The notes under the pieces were generated by a model. That model saw only the letters and a list, made by a program, of their open reading frames with translations. It made no database searches and was not told the origin of the DNA. Below, piece by piece: positions 1 through 8,100 of a stretch of DNA of 64,000 bases. A program made the translations under genes and the position numbers. Every line of letters begins with the position of its first letter. Positions within the stretch are counted from its first letter, which is position 1. The stretch comes from Candidatus Tectimicrobiota bacterium. Lineage in GTDB: Bacteria; JACPUC01. The stretch is from positions 1-64,000 of the forward strand of contig JACPUC010000003.1 in NCBI GenBank assembly GCA_016192455.1, read 5' to 3'.

Positions 1-451
1 AGGGTTGGTCGTGCGGAACTTGCGTGGCATAACACCCCCACCAGCAAACAGCGGAACAGGGCCGGCACCCCGCCGGTTGCGAACACCTCACAGTCTACCA
101 AAAACCAGACGCCTGCGGGGGTTTCTCCGACAGGCTCCTAGAGGAGTCATGGACGAGCGGCTGGGGGACCCGTAACTCAAGAGATGATGCCCGGCGACTA
201 GGTGACCCTGAAACAACAGCGTGGTCAGCCCGTCTCGTCGTCGGGACAGCGGAGGGAAGAACGGTGGATGGGTTTGTAAGAGTCGGCGATAATAGAGTAC
301 GTGATAGTAGGGTGATCAGCTGTCAGGCCCCGTAGATACCGCGGGGCCTCAAAAGAAGCGACAATTCACCTTACCTGTCCATGGCCCCAAAGGCATCATA
401 AAACCAGCTCTACCTTGGAGTTGACCTGGTTTCAGGGAGGCGCGAGGTTCT
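1..451. other. left-edge spacer, no gene recognised
   Basis: I see no convincing coding frame in this stretch; short open frames have no recognisable family and no good ribosome binding site. It contains one GC-rich hairpin at 326-348 (arms GGCCCCG and CGGGGCC, about 9-base loop) that could help end transcripts but lacks a T-run on either strand. Base composition is intermediate between the GC-rich chromosome and the AT-rich island that begins after the comM fragment. Confidence 0.4.
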
Positions 452-931
452 TCAGTATCCCGTCGCGCGGTCGAGGGTGCGGTACATGATCGCTTCGCTG
501 AGGTGGGCGGCGCTGAGGCGCTCCTCGCCCGCCAGGTCGGCGATGGTGCGGGAGACCTTGAGGATGCGGTCATGGGCGCGCGCCGACAGGCCAAGCTGGT
601 TGATCGCCGCGTCCAGCAGGCGCTGCGACGGCTCGTCGAGCTGGCAGTGGCGCCGCAGGTGCTTCGAGGTCATGTGGGCGTTGCAGTAGAGGGAGTCCTT
701 GGCGAAGCGGGCAAGCTGCCGCTGCCGCGCCGCCTCGACGCGTTCCCGCACCCGGCGCGACGGCTCGCCCGGCACGGCGCCGCGCAGCTCGTCGTGACTC
801 AGGGGCGGAACCTCGACGTGGATGTCGATGCGGTCCAGCAGCGGCCCGGAGATGCGGGCGCGGGAGGGGCGAATCTGCACGATGGGGCTGGTACACTCCC
901 GCTTCGGATCGGTGAGGTAGCCGCAGGGGCA
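452..931 (-). pseudogene. comM: displaced 3' end of comM (ComM C-terminal fragment)
   Basis: Reading leftwards from 931 the frame encodes CGYLT-DPKREC, then the RISGPLLDRIDIHVEVP signature and the C-terminal helical domain ending in TLDRATGY, which is the normal C-terminus of ComM (Mg-chelatase-like AAA+ branch-migration helicase used in natural transformation). It has no start of its own. Its first 20 bases are identical to 16511-16530 in the main comM gene, and joining the two at that repeat gives one continuous reading frame. It is therefore the original end of comM, pushed about 15.6 kb away by the island. Confidence 0.9.
912..931. repeat. 20-bp direct repeat, left copy (candidate attL)
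   Basis: The 20 bases starting GTGAGGTAGC are repeated exactly at 16511-16530. They fall in the comM codons for the conserved PCPCGYLT motif. They mark the left edge of the AT-rich island, and the next gene starts 8 bases inside. The arrangement is what site-specific integration into a conserved coding motif would leave. No recombinase gene is visible, so the mechanism is inferred. Confidence 0.75.
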
Positions 932-939
932 CTGTCGCG

Positions 940-1398
940 TTGCCTTACTGCCATGCCAGCCTGAAGGCTACCAAGCCGCTTCCCCAGGCTTATCCGAAGA
1001 ATATCAAGACGTTGGGAGATCAACTCAGGAAAAAACGCCTCGATCTCGGCCTCCTCCAGAAAGACGTTGCTGAAGTGATAGGGGTCGATGCTACCACAAT
1101 CTACAACTGGGAGAAAGGTCGTGTTGTGCCGGCAAGGCGGTATGTCAAGGAGATAATCAGGTTTTTGGATCAATTGCGGTCGTGTTCCGCAAGTAGAGGA
1201 GGTTCTCAGTTCCCCTCGGGATGTGATTCATCTTCATCAGTTCAGGATGCCTCCCCAATAGGGTGCCGATGTGCGCTGCGCTTGCTGAGCATGCAGACAG
1301 ATTCCCGCCTGCCCGCCAGCCTGCGCCGGACTCTCATTGACATCACCCCTGCCTACCGGCAGACAGGGCTAAGATCCACCGTGGTGTCGGCACCATGA
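940..1398 (+). CDS. XRE-type helix-turn-helix protein
   Basis: Residues about 20-76 form a Cro/C1-type HTH: KTLGDQLRKKRLDLGLLQ, then a second helix with VIGVDATTIYNWEKGR. The N-terminus (MPYCH...PLPQAYPK) matches a small HTH family common in environmental high-GC bacteria, usually about 80-100 residues. Start is TTG at 940, only 8 bases from the left repeat. After residue 77 the tail is low-complexity and unlike the family, so the C-terminus may be a frameshifted extension. Its position at the island edge fits an island-borne regulator; DNA target unknown. Confidence 0.6.
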   Translation: MPYCHASLKATKPLPQAYPKNIKTLGDQLRKKRLDLGLLQKDVAEVIGVDATTIYNWEKGRVVPARRYVKEIIRFLDQLRSCSASRGGSQFPSGCDSSSSVQDASPIGCRCALRLLSMQTDSRLPASLRRTLIDITPAYRQTGLRSTVVSAP

Positions 1399-1530
1399 CG
1401 GACGTCCTCAACTCCTTCTGTCTGCGCATCGACGACGGAGCAATCGAAGACATGAACAATAAGGCCAGAGTGATTGGCCACCGCTGCTAGGGGTTCCGCA
1501 CCCGTCAGCCGTGCTGGCAAAGGCAGGCCG
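1399..1530 (+). pseudogene. ISL3-like transposase C-terminal remnant
   Basis: The frame reads GAIEDMNNKARVIGHRC, then an in-frame TAG, then GFRTR, which matches the C-terminal block of ISL3-family transposases (usually GAIEGMNNKAKVI.HRAYGFRT, with Tyr where the stop is). Nothing upstream belongs to the same transposase, so only the last part survives. It is evidence of past insertion-sequence activity at the left side of the island. Confidence 0.55.
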
Positions 1531-1973
1531 CCCGCACCACCATCACCGTCCCCCAGAACGTTTTCTAGAAACTCCCAGAACCCGCACATGTGCGCAGATT
1601 CTTGTGCGGAGCCGGAAGGATACTTAACGCAGGTAATGATCATGAAAGGGACACAGAAGGCTACAAATGAAGTTTGTCGGCGCCCACCAGCAACGGCAAC
1701 AATCTCGAATGGCATGTCAGGATAGGACAATCCCACATACCTCTCGGCCTCAGTTTATTGCACCGTGTAGACAAGAAGCGAGAAGTTCAGCGTCACTTTA
1801 GTCTCCTGATATACCTCTGGAATATAACGTCCTTGGTTTCCAAGAATAAAGAACTAAGCTTGATCCTGCAAATTGTGAAAAAAGGGTTCCTATGATTTTC
1901 ACGTTATCGCCTTCTTTATTGTCCTCCCTCGCTACAGAAGGCGAGCATTCCTATCCAAAGATGCGACGGCACA
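1531..1973. other. non-coding spacer
   Basis: No frame in this AT-rich stretch resembles a known family, and none has a persuasive ribosome binding site. It probably consists of debris following the transposase remnant. Confidence 0.4.
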
Positions 1974-2369
1974 CTATTCCTCCTCCGAACCAACCTCAGC
2001 CTTTCTCGGCCTCCCGCGCCGCTTCGCACCCGGCTTTACCGGCTTTGCGCCAGACTTTGGGAAGGCAAGCGTGCCTTCTGCCTCTACTTTCTTAGGCCTG
2101 CCTCTCCGCTTCCTTGCCTCTTCAAGATAGAAGCTAACCGCGCTTCGCTCACCCCTGAAGGGGAATCGAACGCCCTTGTACAGCGATGCAGCAGCAGCCT
2201 TAAGGGCTTTCTTGACCTTGCCAGGGTCCTCGTCATCATCCAAAGTGATTCTGCCACCCTGATCATTGGCAAGGCCTGCAAGGTAGCCTTTCAGCTCGTC
2301 AACCATCGGCAGAAGTTCGGCAGGAATCTTCGTCTTGAGTTCTGCAAGTGGCACGGGTTCAAATTTCAT
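1974..2369 (-). CDS. AT-hook-like small basic protein
   Basis: A 131-residue protein starting at an ATG preceded by AAAGGAG at a 9-base spacing. Residues 1-85 are acidic/mixed with no family I recognise. The C-terminal third is very basic and has two AT-hook-type motifs, RRGRPKK (about 88-94) and RRGRPRK (about 117-123), which in other proteins grip the minor groove of AT-rich DNA. A nucleoid-binding or silencing role on the AT-rich island is a reasonable inference but not shown. It stands alone between two transposase remnants. Confidence 0.5.
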   Translation of the reverse strand: MKFEPVPLAELKTKIPAELLPMVDELKGYLAGLANDQGGRITLDDDEDPGKVKKALKAAAASLYKGVRFPFRGERSAVSFYLEEARKRRGRPKKVEAEGTLAFPKSGAKPVKPGAKRRGRPRKAEVGSEEE

Positions 2370-2499
2370 GCTGCATCGCTCCTTTCGGACCTGGCGGAAT
2401 GTAAAACTGTCACTGCTCGCGGTAACATAAAGCTATGGGCGCAAGCCCGTCAAGGGAATTTTGACTCTTCCAGTTCGCCGTCGAGCTTGATGTGATGAA

Positions 2500-3100
2500 G
2501 CGGTGGTGTGCCGGATTTGGCTCGCGCCAACTGCGGCGCGCCCGGGCGAGGATTGACGCGGTGGCGGCGGACATGGCGCCCGCCTCCATCAAAGTGGTGC
2601 GGCGGCACCTCCCCGGTGGACCATCGTCTCGAACCACTTCCACCTCCTCGGGCTCGTCAATGCAAAGGTGGCGCTCCTACGCCAGTTGTTGCACCGCGCG
2701 GCGGAGAGGGTGCTCCAAAAACAGGTCCTGAAGGGCAGCCGCTTGTTGCTGGTGAGGAATCCTGAACATCTCGATGCGCGGCGCCATGTGTGGCTGCGGC
2801 TCCACGAGGCCCTGGCGCTCAACCAACCCCCGGCCACGACGTACGACGTGAAGGAGGACCTGCGACAGCTCTGGACGCAGCCGGACAAGGTTACCGCAGC
2901 CCGCCTCCCTGAGGACTGGATTGCTCGCTCCGAGGCCTCAGGCATCCGCATCCTGCAACGGCTGGTCAGAACCCTTGCCACTTACCGCCGGGACATCCTG
3001 GCCGTCTAAGACATCTCCATCTCCACGGGACCACTAGAGGCCGTCAACAAGAGAATCAAGGTGCTCCAGCGCTAGGCCCTCGGCTTCCGCGATTCGGATG
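2500..3100 (+). pseudogene. ISL3-family transposase, multiply broken
   Basis: Pieces of an ISL3-type transposase lie in more than one frame. A block corresponding to DHFHLLGLVNAKVALLRQ spans a frameshift near 2640-2670; a 113-residue open part follows (2668-3009, with QLLHRAAERVLQKQ and LVRTLATYRRDILAV). The C-terminal block DISISTGPLEAVNKRIKVLQR is then preceded and followed by in-frame stops at about 3007 and 3073. Codon use is GC-rich compared with the surrounding island. It is inactive and was probably an IS that inserted and decayed. Confidence 0.75.
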
Positions 3101-3113
3101 AACCTCATAATGT

Positions 3114-3824
3114 TCAGGCAACCCCGAAAGAGTTCCTCAGTTCGCTGGGGCGCGCATCAGATTTGGCAGGTAAACTGAAAATGAAGGTAACTCCGTGTTG
3201 CAAATCTGTTGAGTTGCTTGCAAGGTGATCTCCTGAAAGCACGAAAGGACAGGATATGGTGATCCCGAAATCGTTGTCTTCGTTGTATCTCTGAAAAATT
3301 CTCTCGAGTTCCCGTCGCAGGGTTTCAGGCATATACTGCGTTGTCGTAGCAATTACGGTACTTACATGGTTATTTCTTACTTGGCTCGATATCTGAAGTT
3401 CTCCGCCATCCGGAATCGTTTGAAGAGCAAGGATAAGTAGATTAGTGAGTGCCAAGCGGACTTTCGACGGGTTGCCAATCCCTATCGGTAAATCATTCAA
3501 CGTTAAATTAACCGTGAGCTCTGCCCCGCGTTCTCTTGTCTGCTGAATCAATGGCTTAATAACTTCTAGCACCTCGCCAATTGCCGTATTCAACTCTATC
3601 TCGTCGAGCGAATGAATGTGCTTGGAGAGAGGTTTATCGTGTAAGCTTTCTAAGACCCTCGTAACGTCACCACAGCACTGCATGATCAGAGAAAGCTCCT
3701 CCGCGACCGAGGGTTTGGGGAGCAGGGCAGGGTGGTTTTCCAGTAGCCGCGCACTCCTCAAAATCACTAGATCGAGCATTTGGATAAGCTCTTGATAAAA
3801 CCTTTCTAATGCTGGCGCCGACAT
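3114..3824 (-). CDS. degenerate histidine-kinase-like ATPase protein
   Basis: A 236-residue protein shaped like a histidine kinase core: an N-terminal helical region resembling a DHp two-helix bundle (about 1-85) followed by a HATPase_c-like fold (about 95-225). The key motifs are eroded: the N-box reads NLLILAL without the second Asn, the DxGxG box is absent, and the GLGL box is reduced to DFGI. No clear phospho-acceptor His with flanking E/P is seen. ATG at 3824 follows GGAGGAG, and the gene begins 4 bases after the small membrane frame at 3829-4020. Probably a pseudokinase modulating the adjacent two-component system; a decaying kinase is the alternative. Confidence 0.55.
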   Translation of the reverse strand: MSAPALERFYQELIQMLDLVILRSARLLENHPALLPKPSVAEELSLIMQCCGDVTRVLESLHDKPLSKHIHSLDEIELNTAIGEVLEVIKPLIQQTRERGAELTVNLTLNDLPIGIGNPSKVRLALTNLLILALQTIPDGGELQISSQVRNNHVSTVIATTTQYMPETLRRELERIFQRYNEDNDFGITISCPFVLSGDHLASNSTDLQHGVTFIFSLPAKSDARPSELRNSFGVA

Positions 3825-3828
3825 GTAA

Positions 3829-4020
3829 TCACTCCTCCATAACTATCCAACCATCCCTCGGCTGTGCCCGGGACTGTCCGTGGTCAGCCAGAGTCTCAAA
3901 TCCGAGACGCCGTACATGGTGTTGCGCCACCCAACTGCAAAACATATGCCAGAAATAATCTGCAGCAATAATTATGAGAATCACCAATATCTCACACAAT
4001 ATCAATATGTTATTCAGCAT
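3829..4020 (-). CDS. small membrane protein (uncertain)
   Basis: A 63-residue frame from an ATG at 4020, with one strongly hydrophobic segment (NILILCEILVILIIIAADYF) near its start and a polar tail ending VMEE. Its last codons supply the ribosome binding site of the kinase-like gene 4 bases downstream, an arrangement typical of translational coupling. No strong ribosome binding site of its own is visible, so the start, and the gene itself, are uncertain. No family recognised. Confidence 0.3.
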   Translation of the reverse strand: MLNNILILCEILVILIIIAADYFWHMFCSWVAQHHVRRLGFETLADHGQSRAQPRDGWIVMEE

Positions 4021-4076
4021 GACGCCTTCGTCGAAAGCCCACAATTTTCGATTGCGTCTCCTTTCAAAGACGCATA

Positions 4077-4092
4077 GTATCTTTTTTGATAC
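4077..4092. promoter_or_regulatory. inverted repeat between the divergent kinase genes
   Basis: GTATC and GATAC arms separated by six Ts lie in the divergent intergenic region, about 65 bases before the sensor kinase start. This could be an operator or a short terminator-like hairpin. No binding protein can be assigned. Confidence 0.25.
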
Positions 4093-4155
4093 CCTCATAA
4101 CTGAGTACCTCTCAGGTGCTGGGCGCCACACGCGGGCCTTCATTGGGAAGGGGCT

Positions 4156-5856
4156 ATGCCAATGAGTACTAATGCACAGTGTTTAGTGAGTATAAGAACT
4201 AAAATGCTACGTACTGTCATCCCACTCGTGGCCGTGCCGATCCTCCTCCTAGGGCTGGGATGGTTCGCCACTTCCAAGCTTGAAGAATCAACAAAAAATG
4301 AGCGATTCTTTCAGCAGCGTTCTCAGGATCTGATCGCTATTTCTGAAATTCCTTCTATCCAGAACTTTTTTATTAACTTAGGTTACGGACCAGAGTTTCT
4401 CCCAGAGGCGGATCGTTTTCGCAGAGAAATAGAACGCTATAATGAGAGATTTTTTGTGCGAAACCAGCTTTTCAAGGGAACCCTTTATAAGGACATAAGC
4501 CTCATTGTGCTTATAAGAGACTCCAACGGTATGATTGTGCAATGGAAAGAGGCGCTTCGGTCGACGGCTCAAGAACTTTCTGCTAATCCTACGGCAATTA
4601 TTCCATCGAACACGTACTTGCAATCCGCCCTTCAAAGCGGACCAGGAAAGGTTTCATTCAGCGCCCTGGCCCCAATCATGCACGCCGTAATTCCGATCTA
4701 CAGAGACGAAAACTTTGATGGCCTGAACTCGCCTGCGGAATTAAAAGGGATACTAACGAGCAGCTTTACTTATCCCATGGCTGAATTTCAGCATATTAGG
4801 AAAATGGCATCTTTGACAATTGTATCTATCCTCTTCGCAAGCCTGCTCATAGCGGTGATTATTGTGAGCTTCGTCATCGGCAAAATTACTGAACCCATCA
4901 ATCATCTTGCTGAGGCAACCCAAAGAATTGCGAACGGTCAACTCTCTCTGACGCTTGACGTCAAGACCAATGACGAAATTGGAGCATTGGCTCACGATTT
5001 TAGCAAGATGACCCTTGAACTCAGCCGTTCGATTACGGCGAAAGAGCACTATGCGGCGGAGCTTCAAGCACTGAACACTGAATTAGATATACACGTCCAC
5101 CAACGAACCGAAGAACTCCGTGAAGCAAATAAGAAGCTTCAACTTGCCAACAGGGAGCTTGAAGAAGCTGATCGGATGAAATCAGAATTTCTCGCCAACG
5201 TTTCTCATGAGATTCGTACCCCACTCACCATTATTCGATCTTCGGTATATAACCTTCTCTTAGGTATTGGCGGACCTCCTTCTGAGAAGCAGCAGAAATA
5301 CTTGAAGACGGTGGAGAATAATATACATCGGCTCACGAGTTTTGTTAACGATTTACTAGATTTAGAGCGAATCCGTGCAGGCTTTGTACAGTTCACGCTT
5401 CGCCCTGTCCTGACCTGCAATCTTGTTGAAGTAGTCTTGGACAATCTCGTCGCACAGGCGGCAGAAAAAAATATTACGCTGAACTATGAACGAACTAATC
5501 CGCCCATAGTTGCTTATGCTGACCGGGATCAGACAATTCAAGTACTGACAAATCTTGTCGAAAATGCTATCAAGTTTACCCCCCAAAATGGCAGCATTGT
5601 ACTGAAGACGTATTACGAAAATGGGTCGTGTGTATTAATGGTACAGGATAGTGGAGAAGGAATTCCAGAGCGCGATCTGCCGTTCATCTTTGATCGGTTT
5701 TATCGAGTACAACGTGGGACTGCCGCCAAGGGGAGCGGGCTTGGGCTTTCTATTTGCAAAAGGCTAGTTGAACTTCAAGGAGGCCAGATTCAGGTACAAA
5801 GCAGTCCAGGAGCTGGAACGACGTTTTTTGTTACCTTCGCATCCTACACGCAATAA
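4156..5856 (+). CDS. membrane sensor histidine kinase (HAMP, HisKA, HATPase)
   Basis: 566 residues. Membrane segment 1 is at about 15-36, an extracytoplasmic sensing region of about 175 residues follows, then membrane segment 2 (about 215-240), HAMP (KITEPINHLAEATQRIANGQL), and a coiled coil. The HisKA block FLANVSHEIRTPLTII has the phospho-acceptor at His351. The ATPase has an intact N-box (NLVENAIKF), G1 (DSGEGIP) and G2 (GSGLGLSI). GGAAGGGG precedes the start; ATG 4162 is an equally good start. The response regulator follows at 5894, so the two form a two-component pair. They stand directly before the sigma-54 promoter of the peptide locus, which suggests they sense the trigger for it. The signal is unknown. 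Confidence 0.88.
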   Translation: MPMSTNAQCLVSIRTKMLRTVIPLVAVPILLLGLGWFATSKLEESTKNERFFQQRSQDLIAISEIPSIQNFFINLGYGPEFLPEADRFRREIERYNERFFVRNQLFKGTLYKDISLIVLIRDSNGMIVQWKEALRSTAQELSANPTAIIPSNTYLQSALQSGPGKVSFSALAPIMHAVIPIYRDENFDGLNSPAELKGILTSSFTYPMAEFQHIRKMASLTIVSILFASLLIAVIIVSFVIGKITEPINHLAEATQRIANGQLSLTLDVKTNDEIGALAHDFSKMTLELSRSITAKEHYAAELQALNTELDIHVHQRTEELREANKKLQLANRELEEADRMKSEFLANVSHEIRTPLTIIRSSVYNLLLGIGGPPSEKQQKYLKTVENNIHRLTSFVNDLLDLERIRAGFVQFTLRPVLTCNLVEVVLDNLVAQAAEKNITLNYERTNPPIVAYADRDQTIQVLTNLVENAIKFTPQNGSIVLKTYYENGSCVLMVQDSGEGIPERDLPFIFDRFYRVQRGTAAKGSGLGLSICKRLVELQGGQIQVQSSPGAGTTFFVTFASYTQ

Positions 5857-5893
5857 GAGTAATCTGCCGCAGCCCAAGAAGGAGGAATGTGGT

Positions 5894-7279
5894 ATGGCAA
5901 AGTATGAAGCAAAAATCCTTATCGCTGATGATGAAGAGGAAATCGTCGATGTCCTGCGCGATATGCTCGAAGCACTTCATTATGAAGTTATTGTAGCTGT
6001 TGATGGATTTCAAGCGCTTGCGCTGATTCGCGAGGAAGAACCTGTTGTCGTGCTGCTGGATTTGAAGCTTCCAAAGTTAGATGGGCTGGAGGTCCTACGC
6101 AGGCTTGCAGAATTGGCAGTAGAAACCACGGTGATTATGCTCACGGCATATGGTACGGTCGAAAACGCCGTAAGGGCAATGAAGATAGGCGCCTATGACT
6201 TCATAATTAAACCTTACAACCCTGAACAGTTGCAGCTGGTTATTGAAAAGGCAGTCGAGCGAGATCGTTTGCGAAGGCAAAACACCTTCTTAAATGAGTT
6301 GGTCAATACCAGGTATAGTCTGCTTATTGGAGGGAATAGGGCCTTCAGAGATGCGTTAGATGAAGCACGTGTGTCCGCAGAAACGGACACGAACATTTTG
6401 CTCGTTGGCGAGACAGGAACAGGGAAGGAAATATTTGCCAGAGCCATACACCGTTGGAGTCGTCGTGCACGTGAGGCATTTGTTCCGATAAATTGCGCAG
6501 CACTCTCAGAGGAACTTCTCCTGAGTGAATTATTTGGGCACGAGAAAGGTGCGTTTACGAGTGCCCATCAAAGAAAACTTGGTAAGTTGGAAATTGCGCA
6601 TAAGGGTACAGTATTTTTGGATGAAATTGGTGATATTGATTTATCAATTCAAGCAAAGTTGTTGCGGTTTTTGCAGGAATATGAATTTGAACGTCTTGGA
6701 GGTAATAAGCAAATCAAGGTTGATATCCGTGTAATAGCCGCCACAAATAAGGATTTGCGGCAGGCTATAAAGAATGGAACTTTTCGGGACGATCTCTACT
6801 TTCGGCTCAATGTCGTTAGCATTATGTTGCCGCCATTGAGAAAGCGACTAGATGATATTCGACTGCTGGCGGACTATTTTCTCCAAAACTGTAATTATTC
6901 AATGAAAAAAAGTGTAAAGGGGATTACCGATGAGGCCTTTGAAGTACTCCAAAACTATACCTGGCCAGGCAATGTTCGGGAACTGCAAAATGTCATTGAG
7001 CGGGCAGTGGTATTCTGCCGCTCCGATGGTATCCATCCCCAGGACATTCTTCTGCAACCCCTTGATGGGCAAATTCTTGCTGGGAGCACTACCACTGCCT
7101 ATCACGACTGTGTCCGGGAATTCAAGCGGCGTCTTATTTATGAAGTACTTCAACAATCCTCCGGAAGCCCAACAAAGGCGGCGCGGACGCTCAAATTACG
7201 AAGAACCTATTTGGCAAGGTTGATCAAACAATTCGACGTTAAATTAACCCCAGCAGGTAGCAGCGACCGGCATGTCTGA
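5894..7279 (+). CDS. NtrC-type sigma-54-dependent response regulator
   Basis: 461 residues from the ATG after AGGAGG. The receiver domain has Asp12/Asp13 and phospho-acceptor Asp56 (VLLDLKLPKLDG). The sigma-54 AAA+ domain has Walker A GETGTGKE, the sigma-54 contact loop written GAFTSA instead of the usual GAFTGA, Walker B VFLDEIGDI, and WPGNVRELQN. A Fis-type HTH lies at the C-terminus (AARTLKLRRTYLARLI). It is the cognate partner of the upstream kinase. A good -24/-12 promoter lies 227 bases beyond its stop, the natural target. The Ser in the contact loop is a known natural variant whose effect here is unknown. Confidence 0.92.
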   Translation: MAKYEAKILIADDEEEIVDVLRDMLEALHYEVIVAVDGFQALALIREEEPVVVLLDLKLPKLDGLEVLRRLAELAVETTVIMLTAYGTVENAVRAMKIGAYDFIIKPYNPEQLQLVIEKAVERDRLRRQNTFLNELVNTRYSLLIGGNRAFRDALDEARVSAETDTNILLVGETGTGKEIFARAIHRWSRRAREAFVPINCAALSEELLLSELFGHEKGAFTSAHQRKLGKLEIAHKGTVFLDEIGDIDLSIQAKLLRFLQEYEFERLGGNKQIKVDIRVIAATNKDLRQAIKNGTFRDDLYFRLNVVSIMLPPLRKRLDDIRLLADYFLQNCNYSMKKSVKGITDEAFEVLQNYTWPGNVRELQNVIERAVVFCRSDGIHPQDILLQPLDGQILAGSTTTAYHDCVREFKRRLIYEVLQQSSGSPTKAARTLKLRRTYLARLIKQFDVKLTPAGSSDRHV

Positions 7280-7385
7280 GCCACAGATAAGCCAAGAAGC
7301 TTCCACTTTCGGAGACCCCGGGTCCCTTTTTCGGTACTTCCTCTAACCCACGAGGAGTAGGAGCGTTCACGGTTTTCATGCGGGT

Positions 7386-7406
7386 TGCACGTCTGCACAG
7401 CTGCAC
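7386..7406. promoter_or_regulatory. three TGCAC repeats, 8-bp period (candidate activator site)
   Basis: TGCAC occurs at 7386, 7394 and 7402, an exact 8-base period, about 100-120 bases upstream of the sigma-54 promoter. That is the usual distance for an NtrC-type enhancer. It is not dyad-symmetric as most NtrC sites are, so the assignment is tentative. Confidence 0.3.
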
Positions 7407-7505
7407 ATGTCGAGGTTTGGCCTTGTTCTTGCTCTTTACCCTGCGCATAGCGCTAACTCCTGTTGAAAAAAACATTTAGAGAAAGTCTTTGCCCGCCTCA
7501 GATTC

Positions 7506-7522
7506 CTGGCATTCGACTTGCT
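7506..7522 (+). promoter_or_regulatory. sigma-54 promoter (-24/-12)
   Basis: The sequence CTGGCATTCGACTTGCT matches the consensus (YTGGCAC-N5-TTGCW) closely: GG at 7508-7509 and GC at 7520-7521 with the obligatory 10-base gap, TGGCA intact, TTGCT intact. Transcription would begin near 7533, 27 bases before the GTG of the acetyltransferase gene. A sigma-54 activator gene ends 227 bases upstream. This is the strongest regulatory signal in the island. Confidence 0.82.
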
Positions 7523-7559
7523 TAGTCAGCGATTGTTGCCTTCCGGCCAGGAGTTCACA

Positions 7560-8096
7560 GTGGGCGGTATAAGTCTATTACATCTACATACAAGTACGCG
7601 TGTTCGGACGGTTGAAATAGACGATTATTACTTTATACTCTCCAGCGCCAGCAGGTGGTGGGGAGAACGAGGGCCAGCGATCTTTCCGAGATTCTTTGTC
7701 ACGCACTTCGCTGATACGTGTTTCGTAGCTGAAGGAGCAGAGACCATTGTCGGGTTTCTCTTTTCCTTTCTTTCACAGAAGTACCAGGATGAAGCTTACA
7801 TTCAGGGGGTGGTGGTCGATCCGCAGCACCGCCGCTGCGGCATCGCCTCTCTCCTCTACAAGAGCTTTTTTTCCAACATGATTACGCGAGGGGTCAGGCG
7901 CGTGACAGGCATCCTTTCCCCTGAGAATACTGAGGCGCTCGCGTTCCAAATTTCACAGGGTTTTCGTATCGCTTCCCCTATCCAGTGGGGACAAACACCA
8001 ATCATCGTCAATGGCCTTCCTGCCTTTCCTGATTACCTCGGGGCAGGAAGAAATAAGTTACTCCTTATCAAGACTCTAAAGGAGTCCGGAGCGTAA
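7560..8096 (+). CDS. GNAT-family N-acetyltransferase
   Basis: 178 residues from a GTG with AGGAG 6 bases upstream; a TTG at 7518 would add 14 residues but lies inside the sigma-54 promoter, so it is rejected. The core shows the GNAT acetyl-CoA loop: a beta strand YIQGVVVDPQHRRCGIASLLY (Q/RxxGxA type, read here as RRCGIA) followed by helix and FQISQGFR. It is the first gene of the sigma-54-driven operon, 4 bases before the glycosyltransferase gene and upstream of the precursor. It may acylate the peptide product, a sugar on it, or confer self-immunity; the sequence does not say which. Confidence 0.8.
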   Translation: MGGISLLHLHTSTRVRTVEIDDYYFILSSASRWWGERGPAIFPRFFVTHFADTCFVAEGAETIVGFLFSFLSQKYQDEAYIQGVVVDPQHRRCGIASLLYKSFFSNMITRGVRRVTGILSPENTEALAFQISQGFRIASPIQWGQTPIIVNGLPAFPDYLGAGRNKLLLIKTLKESGA

Positions 8097-8100
8097 GCGT

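Noticed and set aside
5768-5893. N-terminal extension of the response regulator
   Set aside because: It overlaps the kinase gene and the receiver domain begins at the ATG after AGGAGG at 5894.
7239-7475. Open frame on the minus strand between regulator and acetyltransferase genes
   Set aside because: Overlaps the candidate enhancer region, has no good ribosome binding site and no recognised family.
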